A stretch of DNA of 6,447 nt. Source: an uncultured Flavobacteriales bacterium (lineage in GTDB: Bacteria; Bacteroidota; Bacteroidia; CAIKAF01). The stretch spans positions 1 to 6,447 of the forward strand of contig CALEWF010000271.1 in the NCBI GenBank assembly GCA_937925455.1, given 5' to 3'. The position numbers and the translations under genes are program-made. The notes under the pieces were generated by a model. It was given only the letters and a program-made list of their open reading frames with translations. It was not told where the DNA came from and made no database searches. Below are positions 1 through 6,181 of the stretch, one piece after another. Each line of letters starts with the position of its first letter. Position 1 is the stretch's first letter.

Positions 1-119
1 CATCGGGGTAGCGGTGTCTTCGTGCCCTCAGCCCCGCTACCCCGTGCCCTGTGGGCTTCGCCCCTGCGGGCTTTCCACTTCCATCCGCAGCAGACGGGGC
101 AGCGGGTGCATCCACCCCT
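1..119 (+). repeat. Partial copy 1 of GC-rich hairpin repeat element
   Basis: This is the first of three related copies in the window (the others are 4184-4446, inverted, and 6182-6432, same orientation). It is cut off on the left by the window edge. An 11-bp perfect stem pairs 4-14 with 34-44 around the 19-nt loop TGTCTTCGTGCCCTCAGCC (15-33), which is identical in all copies. A second small hairpin (CTGCGG 64-69 with CCGCAG 85-90) also occurs in all copies. Similarity to copy 2 continues through the GCAGCGGGTG block and stops near 119. After that the sequence becomes AT-rich, and no right terminal inverted repeat is visible, so the copy is truncated or of another subtype. It is non-coding as far as can be seen. 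It ends about 130 bp before the ceramidase gene. Confidence 0.85.
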
Positions 120-247
120 TTAATTTCTATTTCTGCAGTTCGAAAATGATTTAATATTTTTTTAGTTATGATTTGTTTTTCAATGTTTTTATGACACTTA
201 AAATCACTTACTTTTAAGCCGTTATCAAATTATACATTGACTTACCA

Positions 248-1966
248 ATGATACATACCGGACATTCGAAAATTGAAATTAAAGCATACTTCAAAGGATT
301 GGGAATGCTTGGCTATGGAAGATATTATAATAAAATGGAAGGACAACTTAGTCCAATATATTGCCGGGCAGTAACTTTTTGGGATTCATCCACCGGAAAA
401 AAAATATTTTATGTAAACTGCGAACTTTGTTTTACAACGCACGGCGTAAAACGTGAAGTATTAAAACGCTTACTGGAACGAGACCCGGGAGGAGGGTATT
501 TGGATGAAAACATTTTAATTGCTTCGCAGCATACCCACAGTGCACCCGGAGGCTTTGCCCATCATCCGTTTTATAATTTTCCGGTACCCGGATTCCGTCC
601 CAAAATTTTTAATGCCGTAGTAGATGCCATTCAGGAAGCTATTTACCAATCGAACCAAGACTTAAAGCCCTCTAAATTATATTTTCATTCCGGTGAGTTT
701 GAGCCGGATGTGGATGTTGCTTTCAATCGTAGTTTAAAAGCATACAACCAAAATCCGGAGGTAAAAAAGTGCGGACGGCATGAGACTCATTTGGCTGTTG
801 AAAGAAAAATGGATTTACTGCGAATAGACGACCTGCATGGAAGCCCCGTAGCACAAATAAACTGGTTTGGTGTGCATACCACCAGTTTAGGAAATAAAAT
901 CAATCAGGTAAGTAGTGATAATAAAGGGTATGCATCGCAGTTTTTTGAAAATGAGGTGGGAGGACATTTTAACGCAATATTTGCCCAGCAAATTGCCGGC
1001 GATGTATCGCCCAATCTGCATGGCAAACGAAGAAATGGTTGGCATAAAAAAGGACCGCACAAAAGCGATATAGAAAATGCTATGTTTAATGGTCGTCTGC
1101 AATACTATAAAGCCAAAGAAATTTGGGAAGATGCACCAGACCATGAAATTGTGCAAGGTCCATTAGATTACATCCTGGCATATTTTGATATGTCGAAGGT
1201 GAAAGTTCATCCCGATTTTGCTAACGGACGAACGGATGCAGAGACCGATTCAGCATGCCATGGAACAGCTTTCTTTTCTGGTACTCCGGTAGATGGGCCA
1301 GGCATGCCGCAAGGAGTAAAGCAATTTGCTGAATTTAGTTCCAAGATTATTAAGTATGGAGAATTCTTTTTGTCAATGTTTCGTAACCAGGCATACAAAG
1401 ACTGGGTAAGAAAAAAATATAAAGTTCAGGGGAAGAAGAACATTGTATTTGAAACAGGTAGAGGTGTAGCCTTTGGTACACGTAACATTAAAATGTTTTT
1501 TATACCCGGATTTTTTGATGGTGGAATAGCAGAAATGAAGCGGCAACACCGTAGGGGAGCCTTGCGTGAAATACCTTGGACACCCCATGTGGTGCCGCTT
1601 CAGATTGTTCGCATTGGTCAAATTGCCCTTGCTGCATTTCCCGGTGAAATTACTACCGTTGGAGGGCAACGATTGCGAAATATGTTGCTGAAAGAATTGG
1701 AGCCCATAGGAATAAAACATGTAATTATTAGCTCGTACTCGAATAATTATATGGGTTATTGTGTTACTTATGAAGAATATCAGGTACAATGTTACGAAGG
1801 GGGGCATACAGTATTTGGTCAATGGACGCATGGAGCATTTATGACTAAATTTCGTGAGTTAGCTAGAGAGCTCATCAAACCAGAAGAACAGCGAATCATT
1901 GACCGCACTGTACAGCCGCATACATTTAGCGAAAAAGAATTGTCATTGCGTACCTATTACGATTGA
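248..1966 (+). CDS. Neutral/alkaline non-lysosomal ceramidase family protein
   Basis: The 572-residue protein resembles the catalytic domain of neutral ceramidases (PF04734), zinc amidases that split ceramide into sphingoid base and fatty acid. Motifs in order: HTHS at 95-98, GVHTTS around H210, GDVSPN at 251-256, FPGE ending at E467, and SNNYMGY around Y501/Y504. By analogy with Pseudomonas ceramidase (recalled ligands H97, H204, E411, Y448; nucleophile S274), the zinc ligands would be H97, H210, E467 and Y504, and the nucleophile S254. The E-to-Y spacing is 37 in both. The S254-E467 interval is about 75 residues longer than in the Pseudomonas enzyme, so an insert lies around residues 270-400. 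No signal peptide is visible, and the C-terminal beta domain of secreted ceramidases is missing; the protein ends soon after the catalytic core. The first ATG is used: an in-frame TAA lies 33 bp upstream with no other ATG between. No convincing promoter was found in 120-247. The substrate could be another N-acyl lipid; the fold assignment is firmer than the substrate. Confidence 0.85.
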   Translation: MIHTGHSKIEIKAYFKGLGMLGYGRYYNKMEGQLSPIYCRAVTFWDSSTGKKIFYVNCELCFTTHGVKREVLKRLLERDPGGGYLDENILIASQHTHSAPGGFAHHPFYNFPVPGFRPKIFNAVVDAIQEAIYQSNQDLKPSKLYFHSGEFEPDVDVAFNRSLKAYNQNPEVKKCGRHETHLAVERKMDLLRIDDLHGSPVAQINWFGVHTTSLGNKINQVSSDNKGYASQFFENEVGGHFNAIFAQQIAGDVSPNLHGKRRNGWHKKGPHKSDIENAMFNGRLQYYKAKEIWEDAPDHEIVQGPLDYILAYFDMSKVKVHPDFANGRTDAETDSACHGTAFFSGTPVDGPGMPQGVKQFAEFSSKIIKYGEFFLSMFRNQAYKDWVRKKYKVQGKKNIVFETGRGVAFGTRNIKMFFIPGFFDGGIAEMKRQHRRGALREIPWTPHVVPLQIVRIGQIALAAFPGEITTVGGQRLRNMLLKELEPIGIKHVIISSYSNNYMGYCVTYEEYQVQCYEGGHTVFGQWTHGAFMTKFRELARELIKPEEQRIIDRTVQPHTFSEKELSLRTYYD

Positions 1967-2325
1967 TCGGGGGGAGGTTGAATACCAAAAAATCGTTCCA
2001 GCAAAAAAGTAATGATGGATAGCACGATGCTGAATACCATGGCGAGCCAAAACGTTTTTACTTCAAACCCTGAAACAATTTTATCTGCCAGATAAATCAT
2101 AAATCCATTTATCACTACTAAAAATAAACCAAAAGTAATGAAGGTAATGGGGATGGTAAGGATGATCAACAGAGGTTTGAGTAAAATATTAAGTAACCCG
2201 ATAAAGGCAGATACCACAATGGCAATCCACATATTGGCAACATTTACTCCGGGCAGTATCACGCCTGTAAGATACACACTAATGGCAGCGATGAGAAATT
2301 TTATGAGGGTTTGTTCGCGGTTCAT
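1957..2325 (-). CDS. Phage holin family 4-type small membrane protein
   Basis: This 122-residue, very hydrophobic protein has four predicted membrane segments at about 7-26, 31-49, 52-79 and 91-109. The conserved core is NILLKPLLIILTIPIT followed by TFGLFLVVING (about residues 46-74). This is the hallmark of the family named 'phage holin family 4, superfamily IV' (PF04020). Despite the name, members are mostly chromosomal inner-membrane proteins of unknown role, and no lysis or phage gene lies nearby. The polar tail ends in PPPDQS. The start ATG lies 3 bp after the stop of the upstream PLP-enzyme gene on the same strand, which implies co-transcription, perhaps with translational coupling. Its last 10 bp overlap the 3' end of the convergent ceramidase gene, and no terminator separates the two. 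Family call is confident; function is unknown. Confidence 0.85.
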   Translation of the reverse strand: MNREQTLIKFLIAAISVYLTGVILPGVNVANMWIAIVVSAFIGLLNILLKPLLIILTIPITFITFGLFLVVINGFMIYLADKIVSGFEVKTFWLAMVFSIVLSIITFLLERFFGIQPPPDQS

Positions 2326-2328
2326 ACC

Positions 2329-3486
2329 TTATTCTTTTAGAGCTTGATCCAGGTCGTTAATTAAATCATCCACATCTTCTACGCCTACACTTAAGCGAAG
2401 CATGTTATCTACCACTCCGGCTTTTTCGCGTTCTTCTTTGGGAATAGAAGCATGTGTCATGGTAGCCGGGTGATTTACCAACGATTCTACACCACCCAAC
2501 GATTCTGCCAGGCTGAATACTTCAAAGGAGGATGCTATACAAAATGTTTTTTCCAAATCAGCATTCTTAAGCACAATGGAAATCATGCCGCCAAAACCAC
2601 GCATTTGCTTTTTGGCAATGCCATGGTTGGGATGGTCTTCAAATCCGGGCCAATATACTTTTTCTATGGCGGGATGATTTCTGAGGTAATGGGCAATTTT
2701 TTCTCCGTTTTCGCAATGACGTTGCATACGCAGGTGCAAGGTTTTTATACCGCGAAGTACCAAAAAACTGTCCATGGGACCGGGGGTAGCACCACAGGAA
2801 TTATGAATAAACGCTAATTGTTCATATAGTTTGGCATCGTTCATACATAATGCCCCCATTACCACATCGCTATGCCCACCTAAATATTTGGTAACTGAAT
2901 GCATCACGATGTCAGCTCCCCAATCCATAGGGTTTTGCAGGTAAGGCGATGCAAATGTATTATCAACGGCCAGTAATAAGTTGTTTTCCTTCGCTATTTG
3001 AGCGCATGCAGCTATATCTACAATTTGCATGGTAGGATTAGTGGGAGTTTCAATCCAGATTAATTTTGTATGAGCATTAATATATGAACGAATGTTGGAT
3101 GCATTATTTAAATCAATAAAGTGAAATTTTATTCCATAATTAGCAAATACTTTGGTAAACATGCGGTAAGTGCCGCCGTACAAATCGTTGCCGGTAATCA
3201 CTTCATCGCCGGGCCGCAGCAATTTAATTACGGCATCAATAGCACCCATACCGCTGGAAAAACAAAGACCATAACGAGCATTTTCAAGTGCCGCAATACA
3301 TTGCTCCAACGCATGGCGGGTGGGATTTTTACCACGGGCATAGGCAAAGCCTTTGTGCTTCCCTGGCGATTCTTGCACGTAGGTAGAAGTCTGATAAATG
3401 GGAGTCATGATGGCTCCGGTAGATGGATCAGGCGCTTGGCCAGCATGAATTACTTTGGTATTGAATTTAAGATTTTGCTTTTTCAT
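2329..3486 (-). CDS. Cystathionine gamma-synthase/lyase-type PLP enzyme
   Basis: The 385-residue protein is a full-length member of the Cys/Met metabolism PLP-dependent family (PF01053), fold type I, cytosolic. Visible landmarks: YAR at 49-51 (phosphate and neighbouring-subunit contacts), SSGMGA at 77-82, DLYGGT with Y103 stacking on PLP, D175 in AVDNTF contacting the pyridine nitrogen, the Schiff-base lysine K200 in HSVTKYLGGHSD, SLGGVES with E334, THAS at 344-347 and the substrate-carboxylate arginine R364 in LRLSVG. SLGGVES followed by HPATMTHAS fits cystathionine gamma-synthase or gamma-lyase (transsulfuration) better than cystathionine beta-lyase, but MetB and MetC/CGL activities cannot be separated by eye. 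The start is ATG at 3486. The frame stays open upstream to 3597, but that extension would run into the tRNA and upstream of a promoter ending 5 bp before this ATG. The holin-like gene follows after 3 bp. Confidence 0.93.
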   Translation of the reverse strand: MKKQNLKFNTKVIHAGQAPDPSTGAIMTPIYQTSTYVQESPGKHKGFAYARGKNPTRHALEQCIAALENARYGLCFSSGMGAIDAVIKLLRPGDEVITGNDLYGGTYRMFTKVFANYGIKFHFIDLNNASNIRSYINAHTKLIWIETPTNPTMQIVDIAACAQIAKENNLLLAVDNTFASPYLQNPMDWGADIVMHSVTKYLGGHSDVVMGALCMNDAKLYEQLAFIHNSCGATPGPMDSFLVLRGIKTLHLRMQRHCENGEKIAHYLRNHPAIEKVYWPGFEDHPNHGIAKKQMRGFGGMISIVLKNADLEKTFCIASSFEVFSLAESLGGVESLVNHPATMTHASIPKEEREKAGVVDNMLRLSVGVEDVDDLINDLDQALKE

Positions 3487-3491
3487 GGGAG

Positions 3492-3519
3492 CGAAGTTAC
3501 AACAATTAGATATAGCCAA
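3492..3519 (-). promoter_or_regulatory. Bacteroidota-type promoter for the PLP-enzyme operon
   Basis: On the minus strand a TTG (-33 element, 3519-3517) is followed after 17 bp by TAACTTCG (3499-3492), a 7/8 match to TAnnTTTG (-7 element). The -7 element ends 5 bp before the ATG at 3486, so the mRNA would be leaderless or nearly so, a layout common in Bacteroidota. It supports ATG 3486 as the start of the PLP-enzyme gene. Pattern seen in sequence; activity inferred. Confidence 0.6.
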
Positions 3520-3525
3520 GGATGA

Positions 3526-3553
3526 TTGAAATTTGAAAAACTCTTTATATTTG
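3526..3553 (+). promoter_or_regulatory. Bacteroidota-type promoter for the tRNA gene
   Basis: A TTG (3526-3528) and a perfect TAnnTTTG match, TATATTTG (3546-3553), are separated by 17 bp. Transcription would start near 3560, about 30 bp before the tRNA 5' end. The -33 TTG lies 6 bp from the -33 element of the divergent PLP-gene promoter, so the two sigma-factor sites are nearly adjacent back to back. Confidence 0.7.
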
Positions 3554-3589
3554 CATCCTGTTTTAAAAAAACTGTCCACCAAGGCAGTG

Positions 3590-3663
3590 GGGCCCATAGC
3601 TCAGTTGGTTAGAGCACCTGACTCATAATCAGGGGGTCGCTGGTTCAAGCCCAGCTGGGCCCA
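3590..3663 (+). tRNA. tRNA with CAU anticodon (tRNA-Ile2 or tRNA-Met)
   Basis: A full cloverleaf of 74 nt can be drawn. The 7-bp acceptor is GGGCCCA with TGGGCCC (3590-3596, 3656-3662); the D stem is GCTC/GAGC; the anticodon stem is CCTGA/TCAGG with loop CTCATAA (3622-3628, anticodon CAT at 3624-3626). The variable loop has 5 nt, the T arm is GCTGG-TTCAAGC-CCAGC, and the discriminator is A3663. CCA is not encoded (ACA follows), so it must be added. It is elongator-type: it has a matched first acceptor pair and lacks the initiator anticodon-stem G-C run. The C4-G69, C5-G68 and C6-G67 pairs, A73, and the close likeness of the anticodon-to-T-arm region to E. coli ileX favour tRNA-Ile2, whose C34 is changed to lysidine by TilS to read AUA. 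Elongator tRNA-Met remains possible. Confidence 0.95.
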
Positions 3664-3683
3664 CAAATAATAACAAGGGGGGC

Positions 3684-3714
3684 GCTGTCCGCCCCAAAGG
3701 CGGACCAGCTGGGC
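3684..3714 (+). repeat. Hairpin followed by duplicated tRNA 3' segment
   Basis: GTCCGCC (3687-3693) and GGCGGAC (3699-3705) form a perfect 7-bp stem with loop CCAAA, extendable by 3 more pairs past a one-base bulge (3684-3686 with 3707-3709). The 10-mer CCAGCTGGGC at 3705-3714 is a direct copy of the tRNA 3' part at 3651-3660. An alternative stem, GGGGC 3679-3683 with GCCCC 3691-3695, would exclude the first. No T-run follows, so this is not a classical terminator. It may act in 3' processing of the tRNA precursor or be an old insertion scar. Confidence 0.55.
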
Positions 3715-3727
3715 TTACTGAAATAAC

Positions 3728-3764
3728 AAAGGTTTCAGACCGTCAAAGGTTGAAGCCTTTTTTT
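3728..3764 (+). terminator. Rho-independent terminator of the tRNA transcript
   Basis: AAAGGTTTCA (3728-3737) pairs with TGAAGCCTTT (3751-3760) in a 10-bp stem with one G-T wobble and a 13-nt loop. The stem runs directly into a 7-T tract (3758-3764). It lies 65 bp after the tRNA and reads in the same direction, with no other gene between. Confidence 0.8.
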
Positions 3765-3891
3765 ATTTGCATATAATTTGCTGATGGTGTTGCGATGTTC
3801 ATCAATAAACCCGGTTTGTACATTAGAAATTATCTTGAGGCATCCGCGGTTAGAAAAAGCGTCTATGCAACCACTGTTATTGAAAAATTAT
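3765..3891. other. Intergenic stretch with no recognisable gene
   Basis: No gene was recognised here. The plus strand has a 39-codon frame from ATG 3784. The minus strand is open for about 50 codons (3738-3887) but has no ATG and ends inside the tRNA terminator. Neither translation resembles a family I know. The stretch could be decayed sequence next to a tRNA gene. Confidence 0.4.
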
Positions 3892-3934
3892 AACCATAGA
3901 TAGCACAGAAGATTACCGTGTGTTTTTGCTCTCA

Positions 3935-4047
3935 TTTCTTTGTGTGCTTCGTGGTCATTTTTCTTCGTGTCCATTGTGGTTCATGCTCGGATTTGATGAT
4001 TTTTAACCACAAAGAGCACAAAGATTTTGCACAAAGGTCACAGAGAG
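3935..4047. repeat. Decayed CACAAAG-type inverted repeat
   Basis: The left arm (about 3935-3981), rich in TTTGTG, GTGGTC and TGTGGTT words, is an imperfect reverse complement of the right arm (4005-4047), rich in AACCACAAAG and CACAAAGG words. The innermost 8 bp are perfect: TTGTGGTT 3974-3981 with AACCACAA 4005-4012. A further degenerate unit (AACCATAGATAGCACAGAAG) lies at about 3892-3911. Words of the AACCACAAAGNNCACAAAG type are known to be dispersed in many Bacteroidota and Chlorobi genomes; this is from memory and was not searched. It appears non-coding. Confidence 0.6.
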
Positions 4048-4098
4048 CCATTGATTTCTGTCAATAACGCTTTCTTTGTATGCTGTTTGCCTTATAGA

Positions 4099-4174
4099 AC
4101 ACGGATGACAGGGATAGGGCGGATTGGCACGGATTATATCTGTGTTCATCTGTTGCATCAGCGGGTATCCGTGT
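4099..4174. repeat. ACACGGAT imperfect palindrome
   Basis: The stretch begins with ACACGGAT (4099-4106) and ends with its exact complement ATCCGTGT (4167-4174). Between them the CGGAT and ATCTGTG words continue an imperfect palindrome, giving a possible hairpin of about 76 nt. It resembles the dispersed 'gcggattaacacggat' repeats seen in various bacteria. It lies 9 bp left of the complete GC-rich element, so two or three repeat families are packed end to end here. Confidence 0.55.
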
Positions 4175-4183
4175 GCTATGGTT

Positions 4184-4446
4184 TAATCCCAAAATTCTCA
4201 TTAGAATTGTTTTATTGGGGGCAGCCGTGTGTTTTTCCGTCTCGTAGGGGCGGACTCACCCGCTGCGCTATCTGCTGCGGATGGCAGTGGAAAGCCCGCA
4301 GGGGCGAATGCCGCAACGCAAGAAGCAGCGGGGCTGAGGGCACGAAGACACCGCTGCGACTATGCGATGCGTGCATGAGCCCCGAGGACTTGTAACGGAC
4401 AGCCGCTTAAAGCAGCCAATATACTTTAATGACAATTTTGGGATTA
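4184..4446 (-). mobile_element. MITE-like element, complete copy 2 (263 bp)
   Basis: The element is bounded by terminal inverted repeats. TAATCCCAAAATTCTCATT (4184-4202) matches the reverse complement of 4428-4446 at 18 of 19 bases, and the outer 13 are perfect. If the outer TA on each side is read as target duplication, the element is TA-flanked, as in IS630/Tc1-type MITEs. The interior is GC-rich, unlike the AT-rich flanks. Its main hairpin pairs 4325-4331 with 4351-4357 around a 19-nt loop (4332-4350) identical in complement to copies 1 and 3. The outer stem is irregular but can still be paired. Hairpin CTGCGG 4275-4280/CCGCAG 4296-4301 is also present. There is no transposase and no credible ORF. 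Compared with copy 3 it carries extra sequence (roughly 4244-4270) that copy 1 shares in part. Confidence 0.75.
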
Positions 4447-4470
4447 GCTATCTCGGATTGAAACTTTCGT

Positions 4471-4492
4471 AAAAGTCTTCAGCACGACTTTT
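4471..4492. terminator. Weak hairpin downstream of glpK
   Basis: AAAAGTC (4471-4477) and GACTTTT (4486-4492) form a 7-bp stem with an 8-nt loop. Read on the minus strand, it lies about 100 bp past the glpK stop and is followed by only a short T-run that is part of the stem. On the plus strand five Ts close it. It is the only terminator-like structure I see after glpK, but it is AT-rich and weak. Confidence 0.3.
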
Positions 4493-4590
4493 TGAATAAG
4501 AGCGAACGTAGCAGTATTTTTTAATCAACTTATTACACATTACTTTACTGTATTGTTATGACGACTTTTTATACAGCTTTTCTCAGCATA

Positions 4591-6078
4591 TTATTCTACC
4601 CAAGCTTTGCTGCGTTCTAAGGCACGATGCCATTGTTGTAGCAGATGGATTCGGGTATGGACATCCATACCAGGCAAAAAGGTTTGATCGCGGCGGTATA
4701 ATTTTACCAAATCATCCATAGTCCAATACTTAGCTCCCAGTCCAGCTAAAAAGGCAGCTCCCATGGCGGTGGTTTCGAGCAGAGAAGGTTTTATCAAGGG
4801 CAGGTTGGCAATGTCAGCCTGAAATTGCATCAATAAATTGTTGGCGGTAGCTCCCCCATCTACACGAAGTTCTGATAAAGAAGTTTCTAAGTCGGCTTGC
4901 ATGGCTTGTAATACATCTTGTGTTTGATAAGCAATGCTTTCAAGGGCAGCGCGGGCAATGTGAGCTTTGGTGGTGCCACGTGTTAAGCCGATGATGGTGC
5001 CACGGGCATATGCATCCCAGTAGGGTGCTCCTAAGCCGGTGAATGCAGGTACCAAATAAACACCGCCATTGTCTGTTACTTTTTTTGCCAGGTCTTCTAT
5101 TTCTGAAGATTGTTGAATAATTTGCAATCCGTCGCGTAGCCATTGCACAATGGCGCCGCCTATAAATATGCTGCCTTCGAGAGCATACGTAGGTTGATTG
5201 TTCAACATCCAGGCTATGGTACTTATTAAGCGATTGGACGAGGTAATAACATTATTGCCCGTATTAAGCACCACAAAACAACCCGTGCCATACGTGTTTT
5301 TTGCCATGCCTTTTTGATGGCAAAGTTGTCCAAAAAGGGCTGCCTGTTGGTCGCCGGCTACTCCGGTAATGGGTATGGCATCTGGACCCAGGATGTTTTG
5401 AGTTTCGCCATAATCATCGGCACTATTTTTTACTTTGGGTAAAATATGTAGAGGGATTTCAAACAGTTGTAGCAATTCATCATCCCATTGCAATGTATGG
5501 ATATTAAAAAGCATCGTACGGCTGGCATTGCTGGCATCGGTAGCATGTACTTTGCCCTGTGTGAGTTTCCATATAATCCAGGTATCTATGGTGCCGAATA
5601 ACAGTTTGTTTTCGTTGGCTAATTGAGCTGCTTGCGGAATATTTTTTAGTATCCAACGAATTTTGGTGGCTGAGAAATAAGCATCGGGGATAAGTCCGGT
5701 TTTGGAACGAATCAAATCTTCATAACCCTTAGCTTTCAGTTCATCGCAATAGGCTGCCGTGCGGCGGTCTTGCCATACAATGGCTGGTGCTACAGGTTGT
5801 CCGGTGCTTTTATCCCAAACTACCGTAGTTTCGCGTTGATTGGTAATACCGATGGCAGCAATTTGAGCCGATGAAATTCCGGCTTTTTGCATGGCTTCAA
5901 CACAAACAGCCGCTTGGGTACTCCAAATTTCATTGGCATCGTGCTCTACCCAACCCGGGGAAGGGAAGTGCTGTGTAAATTCTTTTTGAGCAACCGACAC
6001 AATATTGGCATTTTCGTCAAAAATAAGGGCACGCGAACTAGTGGTACCCTGGTCAATGGATAAGATGAATTTACGCAT
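4591..6078 (-). CDS. glpK: Glycerol kinase
   Basis: The 495-residue protein is a full-length FGGY-family kinase (E. coli GlpK is about 500). It phosphorylates glycerol to sn-glycerol 3-phosphate with ATP in the cytosol. Visible features: phosphate-binding DQGTTSSR (9-16), NQRETT with glycerol-contacting R82 and E83, W102 in VWQDRR, Y134 at the start of the first FGGY signature (YFSATKIRW), the catalytic base D243 in GVAGDQQAALFGQ, GTGCF (264-268), the GGVYLVPAFTGLGAPYWD block (338-355), and the adenine-side VDGGA (407-411). The segment before GVAGDQQ reads LGPDAIPIT, so the E. coli fructose-1,6-bisphosphate-binding arginine (GGTRIP) is an alanine (A234), and there is no histidine there like the one HPr phosphorylates in Firmicutes. 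No glpF or glpD is adjacent. The gene stands alone between two inverted repeat copies. The start MRKFILSIDQG fits the family exactly. Confidence 0.97.
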   Translation of the reverse strand: MRKFILSIDQGTTSSRALIFDENANIVSVAQKEFTQHFPSPGWVEHDANEIWSTQAAVCVEAMQKAGISSAQIAAIGITNQRETTVVWDKSTGQPVAPAIVWQDRRTAAYCDELKAKGYEDLIRSKTGLIPDAYFSATKIRWILKNIPQAAQLANENKLLFGTIDTWIIWKLTQGKVHATDASNASRTMLFNIHTLQWDDELLQLFEIPLHILPKVKNSADDYGETQNILGPDAIPITGVAGDQQAALFGQLCHQKGMAKNTYGTGCFVVLNTGNNVITSSNRLISTIAWMLNNQPTYALEGSIFIGGAIVQWLRDGLQIIQQSSEIEDLAKKVTDNGGVYLVPAFTGLGAPYWDAYARGTIIGLTRGTTKAHIARAALESIAYQTQDVLQAMQADLETSLSELRVDGGATANNLLMQFQADIANLPLIKPSLLETTAMGAAFLAGLGAKYWTMDDLVKLYRRDQTFLPGMDVHTRIHLLQQWHRALERSKAWVE

Positions 6079-6105
6079 GGATAAATATCATTGAAGGTTT
6101 TAGAA

Positions 6106-6113
6106 CAAGTATA
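6106..6113 (-). promoter_or_regulatory. Possible -7 element of glpK promoter
   Basis: On the minus strand TATACTTG is a 7/8 match to TAnnTTTG, 27 bp before the glpK ATG, giving a leader of about 20 nt. No TTG at the right distance upstream was found, so this is a weak call. The region 6079-6181 holds no gene. Confidence 0.3.
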
Positions 6114-6181
6114 ATCATTTTATGCTATAATTTTTTAAAAAAAACTAGCAGTGACAGCAGTAACAAGTAACGTATTTTGAT

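Noticed and set aside
1957..2325. Prophage indicated by the 'holin' gene
   Set aside because: No endolysin, structural or integrase genes are nearby; this family is mostly chromosomal and its name is historical.
3487..3597. Upstream extension of the PLP-enzyme frame (37 more codons)
   Set aside because: It would overlap the tRNA 5' end and the two promoters, its sequence does not match the family, and the family N-terminus fits the ATG at 3486.
3738..3887. Minus-strand open stretch of about 50 codons as a transposase or integrase remnant
   Set aside because: There is no ATG and no recognisable motif, and it ends in the tRNA terminator; likely chance.
4027..4395. Plus-strand open frame of 122 codons
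   Set aside because: It runs through the palindrome and the MITE-like element, and its translation is low-complexity Cys/Arg/Gly-rich without family resemblance; it is a by-product of GC-rich repeat DNA.
4484..4570. Direct repeat ACGACTTTTT at 4484-4493 and 4561-4570
   Set aside because: Ten bases with a T-run in AT-rich DNA can easily recur by chance; no further structure supports it.
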